Origin: Firmicutes bacterium ZOR0006
GTDB taxonomy: Bacteria > Bacillota_I > Bacilli_A > Culicoidibacterales > ZOR0006
DNA: 53,221 nucleotides
Assembly: GCA_000798955.1 (NCBI GenBank)
Contig: JTLC01000009.1
Span: 62,479-115,699, forward strand
Direction: 5' to 3'
The translations under genes and the position numbers were made by a program. Positions 1 to 8,860 of this stretch are shown one piece after another (position 1 is the first letter of the stretch; each line of letters begins with the position of its first letter). The notes beneath the pieces were generated by a model. That model had not been told where the DNA came from and did not search any database. It was given only the letters and a program-made list of their open reading frames with translations.

Positions 1-945
1 TTTATTGCCCTCGTGCTGACATTGGTATTTGGGAAGTACGGAATTCCGTATTTACAAAAATTAAAAGCTGGGCAATCAATCCGCGAAGAAGGCCCACAGT
101 CACATTTTACAAAAGCAGGGACACCGACAATGGGTGGCATCTTCTTTATGACTGCGAGTCTATTAGCAAGTTTAGGATATTTATTGATTTGGGGTACAGG
201 GACATTACAGGCATATATGTTGCTTGGTGTTTTCCTTGCATATATGGCGATTGGTTTCTTTGATGATTACATCAAAGTTATGGCGAAACAAAATTTAGGC
301 TTAACAGCGATTCAAAAATTTTTGATTCAAGTTTTTGTTGGTGTTGCCTTTACGATGGTATTGATGCAAACAGGTTTAGCGACGACGGTAAATCTGGGCT
401 TTATAACGATTGATTTAGGGTTTTTCTACCCTGTTTTAACAACTTTCCTCCTAGTTGGATTTTCAAATGCGACGAACTTGACAGATGGATTAGATGGCTT
501 GTTAGGTGGAACAGGAGCAATCGCATTTTTTGCTTTCGGCTTTTTGGCACTCTTCATGAATCGTATTGATGTGGCAATCATCTGTTTTGCTGTATTTGGT
601 AGTTTGCTCGGATTCCTTGTTTTTAACTTTAATCCCGCTCAAGTCTTTATGGGTGATACAGGTTCACTGGCATTGGGTGGCTTATTAGCCGGAGTAGCAA
701 TTGTTTTGAAAATGGAAGTTGTGTTGCTCATTATTGGTCTTGTGTTTGTTATTGAGACAGCATCAGTAATGTTGCAAGTAAGTTATTTTAAGCTGACGAA
801 AGGGAAACGACTCTTTAAAATGAGTCCAATTCACCATCACTTTGAGTTATCAGGTTGGAGCGAAGTGAAAGTTGTTACAGTTTTTTATACTGTTGGTTTA
901 ATTTGCGCAATTTGTGGAATTATATTAGGAATAGGAATGTACTAA
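1..945 (+). CDS. mraY: Phospho-N-acetylmuramoyl-pentapeptide-transferase, 5' end outside window
   Basis: Makes lipid I at the membrane by moving phospho-MurNAc-pentapeptide onto undecaprenyl phosphate. The reading frame is open from base 1, and only about ten to fifteen N-terminal residues are missing compared with the usual family length of about 320, so the GTG at 13 is not taken as the start. Visible family signatures are GQSIREEGP followed by GTPTMGG near the N-terminus, the aspartate pair in FFDDYIKV, NATNLTDGLDGL, FMGDTGSLALGG and the histidine-rich SPIHHHFELSGW loop. The protein is strongly hydrophobic with many membrane segments. murD follows after one base, the standard dcw order. 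Identification is secure. Confidence 0.96.
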   Translation, partial: FIALVLTLVFGKYGIPYLQKLKAGQSIREEGPQSHFTKAGTPTMGGIFFMTASLLASLGYLLIWGTGTLQAYMLLGVFLAYMAIGFFDDYIKVMAKQNLGLTAIQKFLIQVFVGVAFTMVLMQTGLATTVNLGFITIDLGFFYPVLTTFLLVGFSNATNLTDGLDGLLGGTGAIAFFAFGFLALFMNRIDVAIICFAVFGSLLGFLVFNFNPAQVFMGDTGSLALGGLLAGVAIVLKMEVVLLIIGLVFVIETASVMLQVSYFKLTKGKRLFKMSPIHHHFELSGWSEVKVVTVFYTVGLICAICGIILGIGMY

Positions 946-946
946 G

Positions 947-2302
947 ATGAAATACACGGCAGATTATGAAGGGCGTCAAGTCCTTGTTCTTGGCTTAGCA
1001 AAAAGTGGGTTTGCAGCTGCAAAATTATTACATCGACTAGGTGCTCAAGTCATTGTGAATGAATATAAGCAATTAGCCAGCGATGATCAATTGAAAATAA
1101 CGTTAGAAGAAATGGGAATTACTGTGATTGATGGTGGACACCCAGAAACGATTTTGACAGGAATTGAGTTGATCGTCAAAAATCCGGGAATTCCGTATTC
1201 GAATTCAGTTCTTGTGCAAGCAAAAGAACGTAATATTCCGATTGTTGTGGAAACAGATATTGCGGCACAAGTGAGTGAGGCACCGATGATTGCCATTACG
1301 GGAACAAATGGTAAAACGACAACGACGACATTGCTCCATGCGATTTTAACTGCTGATGGGCAAAAACCATTGTTTGCGGGTAATATTGGTGAAGTCGTGA
1401 GTGAAGTTGTTCTAGAAGCAACGCGAGAAAACGTCTTAGTCACAGAATTGTCATCATTTCAATTAATGGCTTCACCACATTTACATCCACAGATAAGTTT
1501 ATTACTTAATTTTGATGAAGCACATCTTGATTATCATACTGACTTGGAAGAATATCATGGAGCAAAAGCGAAAATTTTTCAAAATCAAACCGAAGCTGAT
1601 TATTGTGTCTATAATGCTGATGACCACCGAATTGTAGCAGCAATGGCTGACTGTCAGGCAACACAAATTGGTTTTTCTCAGCATCAGCCGACAAATGGAG
1701 CATACGTTGCCAATGGCTGGATTTATTATCGTGAAGAAGCAATTATCGGACTTGAAAAAGTTGTATTGCCCGGGAAACATAATGTTGAAAATATGCTTGC
1801 CGCAATTACTGTCGCGAAATTATCACAGGTGAAAACAGCTGCAATTATAGAAGTACTCCAAACCTTTTCAGGTGTCAAACATCGTTTGCAATTTGTGAAG
1901 AAAAAAAATGGTCACTATTTTTATAATGATTCAAAAGCAACAAATATCCAAGCTGCTAAAACGGCATTAGCATCATTTCAACGACCAATTGTTTGGTTGG
2001 CTGGTGGACTTGATCGGGGTGTTGATTTTACGGAATTACGCCCATATTGTGAACATGTCGCAGCAATTGTCACTTTTGGCGAAACCGCAAATAAATTTGT
2101 TGATTTAGCTCAAGCACTACAAGTGAGTGTGGCGAAAGCTGGGACGATGAGCGAAGCAGTAGCAATTGCTGACGCTTTTGCAAGTGACGAAGCAATCGTG
2201 CTACTTTCTCCGGCCTGTGCGAGTTGGGATCAATATGCATCATTTGAAGTGCGTGGAGATGCTTTTTTAACTGCAATTGAACAATTGCCAGAAGGTGAGT
2301 GA
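947..2302 (+). CDS. murD: UDP-N-acetylmuramoylalanine--D-glutamate ligase
   Basis: Cytoplasmic ATP-dependent ligase that adds D-glutamate to UDP-MurNAc-L-Ala. The 451 residues match the family length. The N-terminal Rossmann-like part contains VLGLAKSGFAAAKLL, the ATP-binding loop reads AITGTNGKTTTTTLL, and the C-terminal domain has HRLQFV, NDSKATN and LLSPACASWDQY. It starts one base after the mraY stop and is clearly co-transcribed. The usual next dcw genes (ftsW, murG, murB) are absent here, and glycosyltransferase genes follow instead. Confidence 0.97.
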   Translation: MKYTADYEGRQVLVLGLAKSGFAAAKLLHRLGAQVIVNEYKQLASDDQLKITLEEMGITVIDGGHPETILTGIELIVKNPGIPYSNSVLVQAKERNIPIVVETDIAAQVSEAPMIAITGTNGKTTTTTLLHAILTADGQKPLFAGNIGEVVSEVVLEATRENVLVTELSSFQLMASPHLHPQISLLLNFDEAHLDYHTDLEEYHGAKAKIFQNQTEADYCVYNADDHRIVAAMADCQATQIGFSQHQPTNGAYVANGWIYYREEAIIGLEKVVLPGKHNVENMLAAITVAKLSQVKTAAIIEVLQTFSGVKHRLQFVKKKNGHYFYNDSKATNIQAAKTALASFQRPIVWLAGGLDRGVDFTELRPYCEHVAAIVTFGETANKFVDLAQALQVSVAKAGTMSEAVAIADAFASDEAIVLLSPACASWDQYASFEVRGDAFLTAIEQLPEGE

Positions 2303-2307
2303 AAAAA

Positions 2308-3009
2308 ATGGATGTGAAAGTGATATATTGCTGGTTTGGTGGGAATCAATTACCAGAAGCTGCCAAAAACTACCTACTGACTTGGCAACAACAATTACCG
2401 ACTGTTTCAGTCGTAGCGGTGAGTGAAGCGAATTTTGATGTCACATGCAATCAGTATGTGCAAGAAGCTTATACAAAAGGAAAATTTGCTTTTGTGAGTG
2501 ATTATGCACGTTTAGCATATTTGTATGAACACGGAGGAATTTACCTGGATACAGATGTTGAGGTTCGCCAAGATTTAGTATCACTCTACTCGGAAACAGA
2601 CTTAGTTGTCTCACTTGAATATTTTGAGTGGGAACTGACAGGAGTGAATACCGGTACTATAATTGCACCACCACATCACCCAGTGATTGCTGAGCTGTTG
2701 GCAACGTATGAAAATGAAGTATTCATTGACCATGGTGCTGCAACGCAAACTATCAACCAACGTTTGACAAATGTGCTCCTGAAAAAAGGGCTGTTGCTCG
2801 AAAATGTTGAACAACATTTAGCTGGAGTAACCGTGTATCCATATGAATATTTTTGTACGGATAATCCAAAGGCATATGCTGTTCATCACTATGCGAGCTC
2901 TTGGCACGAACAATCATCAGTGTATCGGAAAATACGACGTCGTATCGGTAAATGGATGAAACAGCGGATTGGTCGTGAACGCTTTGCTAAAATTTGGCCA
3001 CCAAAATAA
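2308..3009 (+). CDS. GT32-type glycosyltransferase (DXD, Och1/capsule-like)
   Basis: Predicted cytoplasmic sugar transferase acting on a surface glycan or lipid-linked precursor. The acceptor cannot be read from sequence. The 233 residues show the GT32/Gly_transf_sug signature: an opening IPK-like strand (VKVIYCWFGG), KFAFVSDYARLAYLYEHGG, then the metal-binding DXD in IYLDTDVEV. ATG 2308 is preferred over the GTG at 2299 (which overlaps the murD stop) because GGTGAG at 2294-2299 is well spaced for 2308. The basic C-terminus (KIRRRIGKWMKQR) may touch the membrane. It lies between murD and the Alg14/Alg13-type pair, suggesting one polysaccharide unit. Confidence 0.8.
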   Translation: MDVKVIYCWFGGNQLPEAAKNYLLTWQQQLPTVSVVAVSEANFDVTCNQYVQEAYTKGKFAFVSDYARLAYLYEHGGIYLDTDVEVRQDLVSLYSETDLVVSLEYFEWELTGVNTGTIIAPPHHPVIAELLATYENEVFIDHGAATQTINQRLTNVLLKKGLLLENVEQHLAGVTVYPYEYFCTDNPKAYAVHHYASSWHEQSSVYRKIRRRIGKWMKQRIGRERFAKIWPPK

Positions 3010-3034
3010 ACGAATCAGGAAGGAGCGTTGTTTC

Positions 3035-3520
3035 ATGCGCAAAAAACGTGTCATTTTTATTGCTTCAACAGGAGGACATTTAAGTGAGTTGTTGCAGTTG
3101 CAACGACTTTTTCAAAAGTATGAAAGTTTAGTCATTACAGAAAAAACACAAACAACAAAAGATTTACAACTGTCCTGTCCAGTCAAATATTTAGTATACG
3201 GAACATATTACCAAAGTAAGCTAGTGTATCTATTTAAACTTGGGTGGAACGCAGGGCTGTCACTCTGGTATTTACTTTCATTTCGTCCGGATGTGATTGT
3301 GACAACAGGGAGTCATACAGCAGTGCCAATGTGTTATTTGGCGAAAATATTTCGCAAAAAAATTATTTATTTGGAATCAATTGCGAAAGTCAGTGGACAA
3401 TCATGGGCTGGCAAATTAGTTTATCCAAAAGCTGATCACTTTTTTGTTCAATGGCCGGAAAATCAAAATGATTATCCCGGTTCAATCTATGCAGGTCAGT
3501 TGCTTGGGGAGGAAAAATAA
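3035..3520 (+). CDS. Alg14/PssD-type glycosyltransferase subunit (acceptor/membrane half)
   Basis: 161-residue protein of the Alg14 / PssD / CpsF family, the half of a split GT28-like transferase that recruits its partner to the membrane. Evidence is the N-terminal IFIASTGGHLSELLQL (glycine-rich loop typical of the family), the PDVIVTTGSHTAVP strand, and the C-terminal YAGQLL. The start is ATG 3035, preceded by AGGAAGGAGC. An upstream in-frame extension to 2969 would overlap the preceding gene and lacks a site. Its stop overlaps the start of the Alg13-like gene by one base, so translation is coupled and the two should form one enzyme. Confidence 0.85.
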   Translation: MRKKRVIFIASTGGHLSELLQLQRLFQKYESLVITEKTQTTKDLQLSCPVKYLVYGTYYQSKLVYLFKLGWNAGLSLWYLLSFRPDVIVTTGSHTAVPMCYLAKIFRKKIIYLESIAKVSGQSWAGKLVYPKADHFFVQWPENQNDYPGSIYAGQLLGEEK

Positions 3521-4014
3521 TGATTTTAATCTTATTAGGGACACAGGATGCGCCATTTCCACGCATCATCACGACGACACAACAAGCATTGCAACAATTA
3601 GAGTGGCAAGAGGAAGTTATTGTCCAGGCTGGGCATACAGTCTATGATGCGTCTAGAACAGACTGGCACGTAACAGATTTTCTTTCACCAACTGAGTTTG
3701 AAAATGCGATTATGCAAGCTGACGTTGTTATTTGTCATGGTGGGGCGGGAACAATGTTAACTGCAATGAAAAATGGGAAACAAGTTATTGTCATGGCAAG
3801 AAAACTTGAATTCTCAGAACATAATAATGATCACCAAGCAGAATTAGCGATGAAATTAGCTAGCGAAGGTTATCTGCAAAATGTGCAAACAGTTGAGGAA
3901 ATGCAAACAGCTTTACAATCGATTCAAATGAGCAATTTTCAACCTCGAAAATTTGATCTCATAAATGATGTTGTGAGTCAAGTTGAGACCTTGATTGATA
4001 CCTTGGAGGTGTGA
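3520..4014 (+). CDS. Alg13/PssE-type glycosyltransferase subunit (catalytic half)
   Basis: 164 residues of the Alg13 / PssE / CpsG family, equivalent to the nucleotide-sugar-binding C-terminal half of MurG. Visible signatures are the start MILILLGTQDAPF and the donor-binding segment ADVVICHGGAGTMLTAMKNGK followed by HNNDHQAELA. In polysaccharide clusters such a pair usually adds a hexose to a lipid-linked sugar. The precise donor is unknown. It overlaps the preceding subunit by one base, and the LCP gene follows 10 bases after its stop, consistent with one operon for a wall-attached polymer. Confidence 0.86.
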   Translation: MILILLGTQDAPFPRIITTTQQALQQLEWQEEVIVQAGHTVYDASRTDWHVTDFLSPTEFENAIMQADVVICHGGAGTMLTAMKNGKQVIVMARKLEFSEHNNDHQAELAMKLASEGYLQNVQTVEEMQTALQSIQMSNFQPRKFDLINDVVSQVETLIDTLEV

Positions 4015-4024
4015 AACTAAAGCT

Positions 4025-5110
4025 ATGTCACAGCAATTCCAAGAATCACGGACATTCCGCAAGCGAATGCAAGCCGAAGGATATGTGTATAATGAAGCAA
4101 CGAAGCAGTATGAACAAATTCCACCTGAAGCTAAGCGACAATCGCCGGTAGATAAAAAAAAGCGTGGAACGAAACAATCACCGCAATCAATACGCTCAGA
4201 ACAGCGTAACCGTAAAGCTAAAAAACATTCGAAACCAAAAACATCCAAAAGGCGACGTTTGCGTTGGCCAAATATCCGAATAAAACCAGCTATTTTCGCA
4301 ATTCTAGCCATTTTTTTACTGGTAACAACAGTTTTTGATAGTGCATTTTGGCGAGGTGGTCAGGCATATAGTGTTTTATTTGTCGGTGTTGACACGAGTC
4401 AACAACGTGATGACTGGAAAGGTGACCAGTATGCGGATGCAATTATTTATGCGACAATTGAACCTTGGAAACAACAAATTCGCATTTTACCAATAAATCG
4501 TGATTTATCAACTACACTAACATGTACAAAAACGACAGCCAATATCAATCATGCCTACAACCAAGGTGGGATGTCTTGTTTGCAGAAAACAGTCGAAAAA
4601 TCATTAGGGTTGCCAGTTGATTATTACGTCGAAACGAATTTTAATGGTTTTGTCGAGGTTATTGATGCATTAGGTGGTCTCAGTGTAACGGCAGAGAAGA
4701 GTTTTTGTGAACAAAATGCACAAGATGAAAGTGATGCCATCTGTTTTGAAGCCAATCAAACATATCAAATGAGTGGTGAACAAGCATTAGCGTATGCTCG
4801 TCACCGTAAAAGTGATAATTTGGCTGGACGTCAGCGGCGGCAAGAACAAGTATTGCAAGCCGTTATTCAACAGGCATTCCGGCCACAAACAATTATTCGT
4901 TATCCGTTAGTAATTGCAACGGTCGTCAAAAATGTCGCGACTAATTTAACACCCTATGGCCTCGTTTTAACGGGACTTGCACTCGTGCAACACCCAGAAA
5001 AAATCACCTATGACTATCAAGGGAGTTACGAAGTCACAGATAACTATCACTTTTATCCAGACAATCAATTTTGGCAAGCAGTTACCGAATTGCAAGAAAT
5101 TTTAAAGTAA
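4025..5110 (+). CDS. LytR-CpsA-Psr (LCP) family wall glycopolymer ligase
   Basis: Membrane-anchored phosphotransferase family that moves undecaprenyl-diphosphate-linked teichoic acids or capsules onto peptidoglycan. The 361 residues comprise a long, very basic cytoplasmic N-terminus (about residues 1-85), one transmembrane helix at about 88-105, and an extracellular LCP domain. LCP landmarks are YSVLFVGVDT, the arginine motif ILPINRDL, NFNGFVEVIDALGGL and YARHRKSDNLAGRQRRQ. ATG 4025 follows GGAGGTG at 4005-4011. A terminator hairpin lies immediately downstream, so this is the last gene of the mraY-murD-glycosyltransferase run. Confidence 0.92.
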   Translation: MSQQFQESRTFRKRMQAEGYVYNEATKQYEQIPPEAKRQSPVDKKKRGTKQSPQSIRSEQRNRKAKKHSKPKTSKRRRLRWPNIRIKPAIFAILAIFLLVTTVFDSAFWRGGQAYSVLFVGVDTSQQRDDWKGDQYADAIIYATIEPWKQQIRILPINRDLSTTLTCTKTTANINHAYNQGGMSCLQKTVEKSLGLPVDYYVETNFNGFVEVIDALGGLSVTAEKSFCEQNAQDESDAICFEANQTYQMSGEQALAYARHRKSDNLAGRQRRQEQVLQAVIQQAFRPQTIIRYPLVIATVVKNVATNLTPYGLVLTGLALVQHPEKITYDYQGSYEVTDNYHFYPDNQFWQAVTELQEILK

Positions 5111-5136
5111 GCACTGAAAATTTTCAGTGCTTTTTT
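5108..5136 (+). terminator. Rho-independent terminator after LCP gene
   Basis: AAGCACTGAAA pairs with TTTTCAGTGCTT and is followed by a T run. It overlaps the stop codon region and separates the mraY-LCP run from pgsA. Confidence 0.85.
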
Positions 5137-5206
5137 CACGCAACTCGTGCATAACGAAAGGGTTTGTAGTAGAATAGACATAAATCACCAAGAAAAGGGA
5201 GTAGTC

Positions 5207-5779
5207 ATGAAAAATTTAAATTTACCAACAAAAATTACTTTAACCCGAATTATTTTTATTCCGATATTTTTACTCTTAATGTATATCCCAGGTCCTGAAG
5301 TAACTTGGCTTGGACAAAGTGATGATAGCTTTCAATTAGCAGCAGCAGTACTCTTTGTTATTCTTGCTTTAACAGACTGGATCGATGGGTATTTGGCACG
5401 CAAAAATAATCAAGTAACGGCATTGGGAAAATTTCTCGATCCGATTGCGGATAAAGCGCTTGTTTTTAGTGCTTTTCTAGTACTAGTCGAACAAAATTTC
5501 ATTTGGTCATTACCAATTATTTTGATGCTTGTTCGCGAGTTTGTCGTGGCAACAGTCCGAATGATGGCGGCAAAAGAAGGGTTTGTGATGGCAGCAGATA
5601 AATTAGGAAAATGGAAGACTGTTACACAAATGTTGGCGCTTGTGTTGTATTTATTCCACTTTACTGTTTTCCCAATTGGCCTTGGATTAGCTGTGGGGAG
5701 TTTATGGATTTCCGTTATCTTATCAACAATATCAGGAATTCAATATACCAAAAGTGGCTTTGCAAATTTAAAGGAGTAG
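5207..5779 (+). CDS. pgsA: CDP-diacylglycerol--glycerol-3-phosphate 3-phosphatidyltransferase
   Basis: Membrane enzyme of the CDP-alcohol phosphatidyltransferase family that makes phosphatidylglycerol phosphate, the precursor of phosphatidylglycerol and thus of lipoteichoic acid. The signature D-G-x2-A-R-x8-G-x3-D-x3-D is visible as DWIDGYLARKNNQVTALGKF followed by LDPIADKA. ATG 5207 (MKNLNLPTKITLTR) is chosen because AAGGGAG lies just upstream and family members begin this way. An in-frame extension to 5147 has no support. Length is 190 residues, normal. It is followed six bases later by the glycolipid synthase ugtP, a sensible functional partner. Confidence 0.95.
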   Translation: MKNLNLPTKITLTRIIFIPIFLLLMYIPGPEVTWLGQSDDSFQLAAAVLFVILALTDWIDGYLARKNNQVTALGKFLDPIADKALVFSAFLVLVEQNFIWSLPIILMLVREFVVATVRMMAAKEGFVMAADKLGKWKTVTQMLALVLYLFHFTVFPIGLGLAVGSLWISVILSTISGIQYTKSGFANLKE

Positions 5780-5785
5780 GCAAAA

Positions 5786-6898
5786 ATGAAAAAGATTATG
5801 GTTGTGAGTGCCCCGTACGGAAATGGGCATCATCAAGCAGCAATGACACTGGTCAATCAATTTGTCGCGCAAGGGCATATTGTTGAACATTTCGACATCA
5901 TTGCCGATGAGTATCCGAAAATTGCGAAAATAACAACAGATATTTATAAACTTTCATTTAAACCATCACTACATAAAGTCTATAAATTTAGTTATGATGC
6001 TGTTGAGAAGATGGTTGAATCAAAACTTTATAGTCAACTTAGCAGTGTTTTAGGGCGATCAAAAGCATACGAACGGATTATGGAATTTCAACCTGATGCA
6101 ATTGTGAGCACGTTTCCAGTTCCAGCAATTTCGGCGATGAAACAACAAGGGAAAATTTCACAACCACTTTTTGAAGTGATTACCGACTACACTGCACACC
6201 GCACATGGTTTCATCCGGCTATTGATCATTATTTTGTTGCCGATGCGATTGTTCAAGAAATTGGTCAGTTGAAAGCCGAAATTGGTCATGATAAATTTAC
6301 AATTACCGGTATCCCAGTTCGAGAAATGTTTGAAGATAGTACACCGCTCGCTTCGACAGTATATGCTGAATATGAGCTGCAGGCAGAGCAACCAATTTTA
6401 TTGTTTATTGCTGGCGCAGCTGGTGTCGTGACGAATGTAGAAGCAACATTACGGGAATTATTGGTACATGAAACATTACAAATTGTCTTTATTGCTGGTA
6501 AAAATGAGAAGTTGCAACAACAAGTTGCTGATTTAGCAACAGAGTATGAGCAGCGTCTAGTTGTACTTGGATATGTTGAAGAAATTGCGGATCTATATCG
6601 CATTGCTGACTTAGTATTGACGAAACCTGGTGGAATCACAGTGAGTGAGCTCGCTATGACGCAAACACCAGCAATTTTTATCGATCCAATGCCAGGACAA
6701 GAACTGGACAATGCCTTACTTTTTTCGGCACGTCAAGCGGCAATTATTATTTCGCAAATCACAGAACTAGCACCGACTGCTATGCATCTTTTAGCAAATC
6801 CTGAAGAACTGAAAACAATGCGGCAAGGATATGAACGTTTGCGCCATCCGCAAGCAGCACAATTAATTGTGGAAAAGGTGATGCATGATGGAAATTAA
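5786..6898 (+). CDS. ugtP: Diacylglycerol glucosyltransferase, UgtP/MGDG-synthase type
   Basis: Cytoplasmic-face GT28 enzyme that transfers glucose from UDP-glucose to diacylglycerol to form the glycolipid anchor of lipoteichoic acid. The 370 residues include the MGDG synthase N-terminal domain (VVSAPYGNGHHQAAMTLV, IVSTFPVPA) and the C-terminal donor site (DLVLTKPGGITVSELA, then PMPGQELDNALLF). Its substrate sugar nucleotide would come from galU in the next gene group, and its lipid pathway partner pgsA sits just upstream. The recX start lies within its last codons, so the genes are translationally coupled. Processivity cannot be predicted. Confidence 0.88.
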   Translation: MKKIMVVSAPYGNGHHQAAMTLVNQFVAQGHIVEHFDIIADEYPKIAKITTDIYKLSFKPSLHKVYKFSYDAVEKMVESKLYSQLSSVLGRSKAYERIMEFQPDAIVSTFPVPAISAMKQQGKISQPLFEVITDYTAHRTWFHPAIDHYFVADAIVQEIGQLKAEIGHDKFTITGIPVREMFEDSTPLASTVYAEYELQAEQPILLFIAGAAGVVTNVEATLRELLVHETLQIVFIAGKNEKLQQQVADLATEYEQRLVVLGYVEEIADLYRIADLVLTKPGGITVSELAMTQTPAIFIDPMPGQELDNALLFSARQAAIIISQITELAPTAMHLLANPEELKTMRQGYERLRHPQAAQLIVEKVMHDGN

Positions 6899-7703
6899 AA
6901 TGATTACGAAAGTGAATGAGCTCGAGTATGAAGTTGCGGTGCAAACAAGTGATGGTCTAGAAATAATGGTTGTTTTGGCGGATACACTCGTCGAACTTCA
7001 CTTATTAAAACCGCAACCACTCACGATGCAACAATACCAAATTTTGAAGCAAAATTATGCGCTTGCTTATCGTCAAGCTATTCAATATTTGAGTTATCGT
7101 CAACGAAGTTGTGGCGAATTAGAGCAATATTTGCTTGAAAAAGGACATGAACGCCAACAAGTAATGCAAGTGATTAGCCGACTACAAGAACAGCGGTATC
7201 TCGATGATACCCTCTTTGCCCAATCATATGTACGAACAGCGTATCTTGATAATAAACAAGGACCAAACAAAGTTAAGCAAACGTTGCAACAAAAATTCCA
7301 AATTGGGCCTGAAGCAATCGAAGAAGCATTGACATATTATAGTGAAGATATTCAACGCAAAAATATTGCCCAGTTAATAGCGAAGCTTATTCGCACCAAT
7401 AAAAAATATGTGAATCGTGCTCTTGAGCAACAAATTATGCAAAAATTACGACAGTATGGATATCCAATCCAACTCGCCCAACTCGTGTGGCAAGAAGAGC
7501 AAGAAATCCAAATAAATGAAACTGAAGAGGCCCAAGTTTTTATTCAGCAAGCAGAAAAAGTATACCGGCGTCTACAACGCGAAAGCGATCAGTATAAAAA
7601 AAGACAAAAATTTTGTCAAAAAATGTATCAACTTGGCTTTGCAGTTGCAGAAAGCCAGGAGTGGTTTGAAAAACAGGAGAATGAAGATGATGAAACCAAT
7701 TAA
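6885..7703 (+). CDS. recX: Regulatory protein RecX
   Basis: Small helical modulator that binds RecA filaments. The 272 residues fit the long RecX form of Bacilli, made of an N-terminal extension and repeated three-helix units (ALAYRQAIQYLSYRQRS, then EQRYLDDTLFAQSYVRTAY with KQGPNKVKQTL). The start is one of the tandem ATG codons at 6885 or 6888, overlapping the ugtP end by 14 bases. recX beside envelope genes is common in this group and says nothing special about function. The last codons overlap the beginning of the epimerase gene. Confidence 0.9.
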   Translation: MMEIKMITKVNELEYEVAVQTSDGLEIMVVLADTLVELHLLKPQPLTMQQYQILKQNYALAYRQAIQYLSYRQRSCGELEQYLLEKGHERQQVMQVISRLQEQRYLDDTLFAQSYVRTAYLDNKQGPNKVKQTLQQKFQIGPEAIEEALTYYSEDIQRKNIAQLIAKLIRTNKKYVNRALEQQIMQKLRQYGYPIQLAQLVWQEEQEIQINETEEAQVFIQQAEKVYRRLQRESDQYKKRQKFCQKMYQLGFAVAESQEWFEKQENEDDETN

Positions 7704-8811
7704 AGTCTTACTCGCTTTTGGGACACGACCAGAAGCAATTAAAATGGCACCACTTGTCAAAGTATTGCAAGCACAGCCAGAAAAATTCGAAACGATTGTT
7801 GCTGTTACAGGTCAGCATCGTCAAATGCTGGATCAAGTACTCGCAGCTTTTGCGATTACCCCTGATCTTGATTTATCGGTGATGAAGCCGGGACAAACAT
7901 TATATGACGTTACGAGCAATGTCCTTCTTGGAATGAAATCAGTCTTAGAAGAGAAGCAGCCGGACCTCGTCCTCGTACACGGCGATACGACAACAACATT
8001 TGCAACGGCATTGGCAGCATTTTATCAACAAATTCCAGTTGGGCATGTAGAAGCTGGGTTACGAACATATGATATTTATTCCCCGTTCCCTGAAGAGTTT
8101 AACCGCCAGGCAACAGGGAATATTGCAACACTTCATTTTGCTCCCACAGAAGTAGCGAAAGCACATTTGTTACAAGAACAAAAAAATGCGGAGCACATTT
8201 TTGTGACGGGAAATACAGCAATAGATGCATTGAAAACGACAGTTACAGCTGAGTATAGCCATCCGATTTTAGAATGGGTGGGCGATAAAAAGATGATTTT
8301 ATTAACAGCTCATCGCCGTGAAAATCTTGGAGAACCAATGCACAATATGTTCAGAGCAATTCGCCGGATTGTCGAAGAACATCCAGAATTAAAAGTTGTC
8401 TATCCAGTGCACCTCAACCCACTTGTACAAACAGCAGCGGCGGAAGTCTTGGGTAATCATGAGCGCATTCGCTTAATTGAGCCACTTGAAGTGCTCGATT
8501 TTCATAACTTCCTGAACCAAGCACACATTATTTTAACTGATAGTGGTGGCATTCAGGAGGAGGCACCATCATTGGGGAAACCAGTTCTTGTAATGCGTGA
8601 TACGACTGAGCGTCCAGAAGGTGTTGCTGCGGGGACATTGAAACTTGTTGGAACGAATGAAACAACAATTTATCAAGAGTTTACAACATTATTGACGGAT
8701 CAAGCGGCATATGAAGCAATGTCACACGCTGCTAATCCATATGGTGATGGAACTGCAAGTGAGCAAATTTCCCAGGCAATATTTACATATTTTGACAGTT
8801 TGTCAAAATAA
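7687..8811 (+). CDS. wecB: UDP-N-acetylglucosamine 2-epimerase (non-hydrolysing)
   Basis: Interconverts UDP-GlcNAc and UDP-ManNAc, feeding ManNAc into wall teichoic acid linkage units or capsule. The 374 residues match the MnaA/WecB family, with LLAFGTRPEAIKMAPLV at the N-terminus, VTGQHRQML, VLVHGDTTTTFA, VGHVEAGLRTYD, LTAHRRENLG and DSGGIQEEAPSLGKPVLVMR. Starts at 7681, 7687 and 7690 are possible. AGGAGA at 7675-7680 favours 7687 or 7690. The start overlaps the recX end. The nearby galU and tagO-like genes support a wall-polymer role. Confidence 0.95.
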   Translation: MMKPIKVLLAFGTRPEAIKMAPLVKVLQAQPEKFETIVAVTGQHRQMLDQVLAAFAITPDLDLSVMKPGQTLYDVTSNVLLGMKSVLEEKQPDLVLVHGDTTTTFATALAAFYQQIPVGHVEAGLRTYDIYSPFPEEFNRQATGNIATLHFAPTEVAKAHLLQEQKNAEHIFVTGNTAIDALKTTVTAEYSHPILEWVGDKKMILLTAHRRENLGEPMHNMFRAIRRIVEEHPELKVVYPVHLNPLVQTAAAEVLGNHERIRLIEPLEVLDFHNFLNQAHIILTDSGGIQEEAPSLGKPVLVMRDTTERPEGVAAGTLKLVGTNETTIYQEFTTLLTDQAAYEAMSHAANPYGDGTASEQISQAIFTYFDSLSK

Positions 8812-8828
8812 TGAGAATTTGGTATACT
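8800..8828 (+). promoter_or_regulatory. Promoter for galU
   Basis: TTGTCA at 8800-8805, 17 bases, TATACT at 8823-8828, with an extended TGG directly before the -10. The -35 lies within the end of the epimerase gene. Confidence 0.7.
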
Positions 8829-8860
8829 CAAAGAGCATGTGAAAAAGGAGACAGAAGAGT

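Noticed and set aside
5147..5206. Possible 20-residue N-terminal extension of PgsA
   Set aside because: No ribosome binding site and not typical of the family; ATG 5207 has AAGGGAG upstream.
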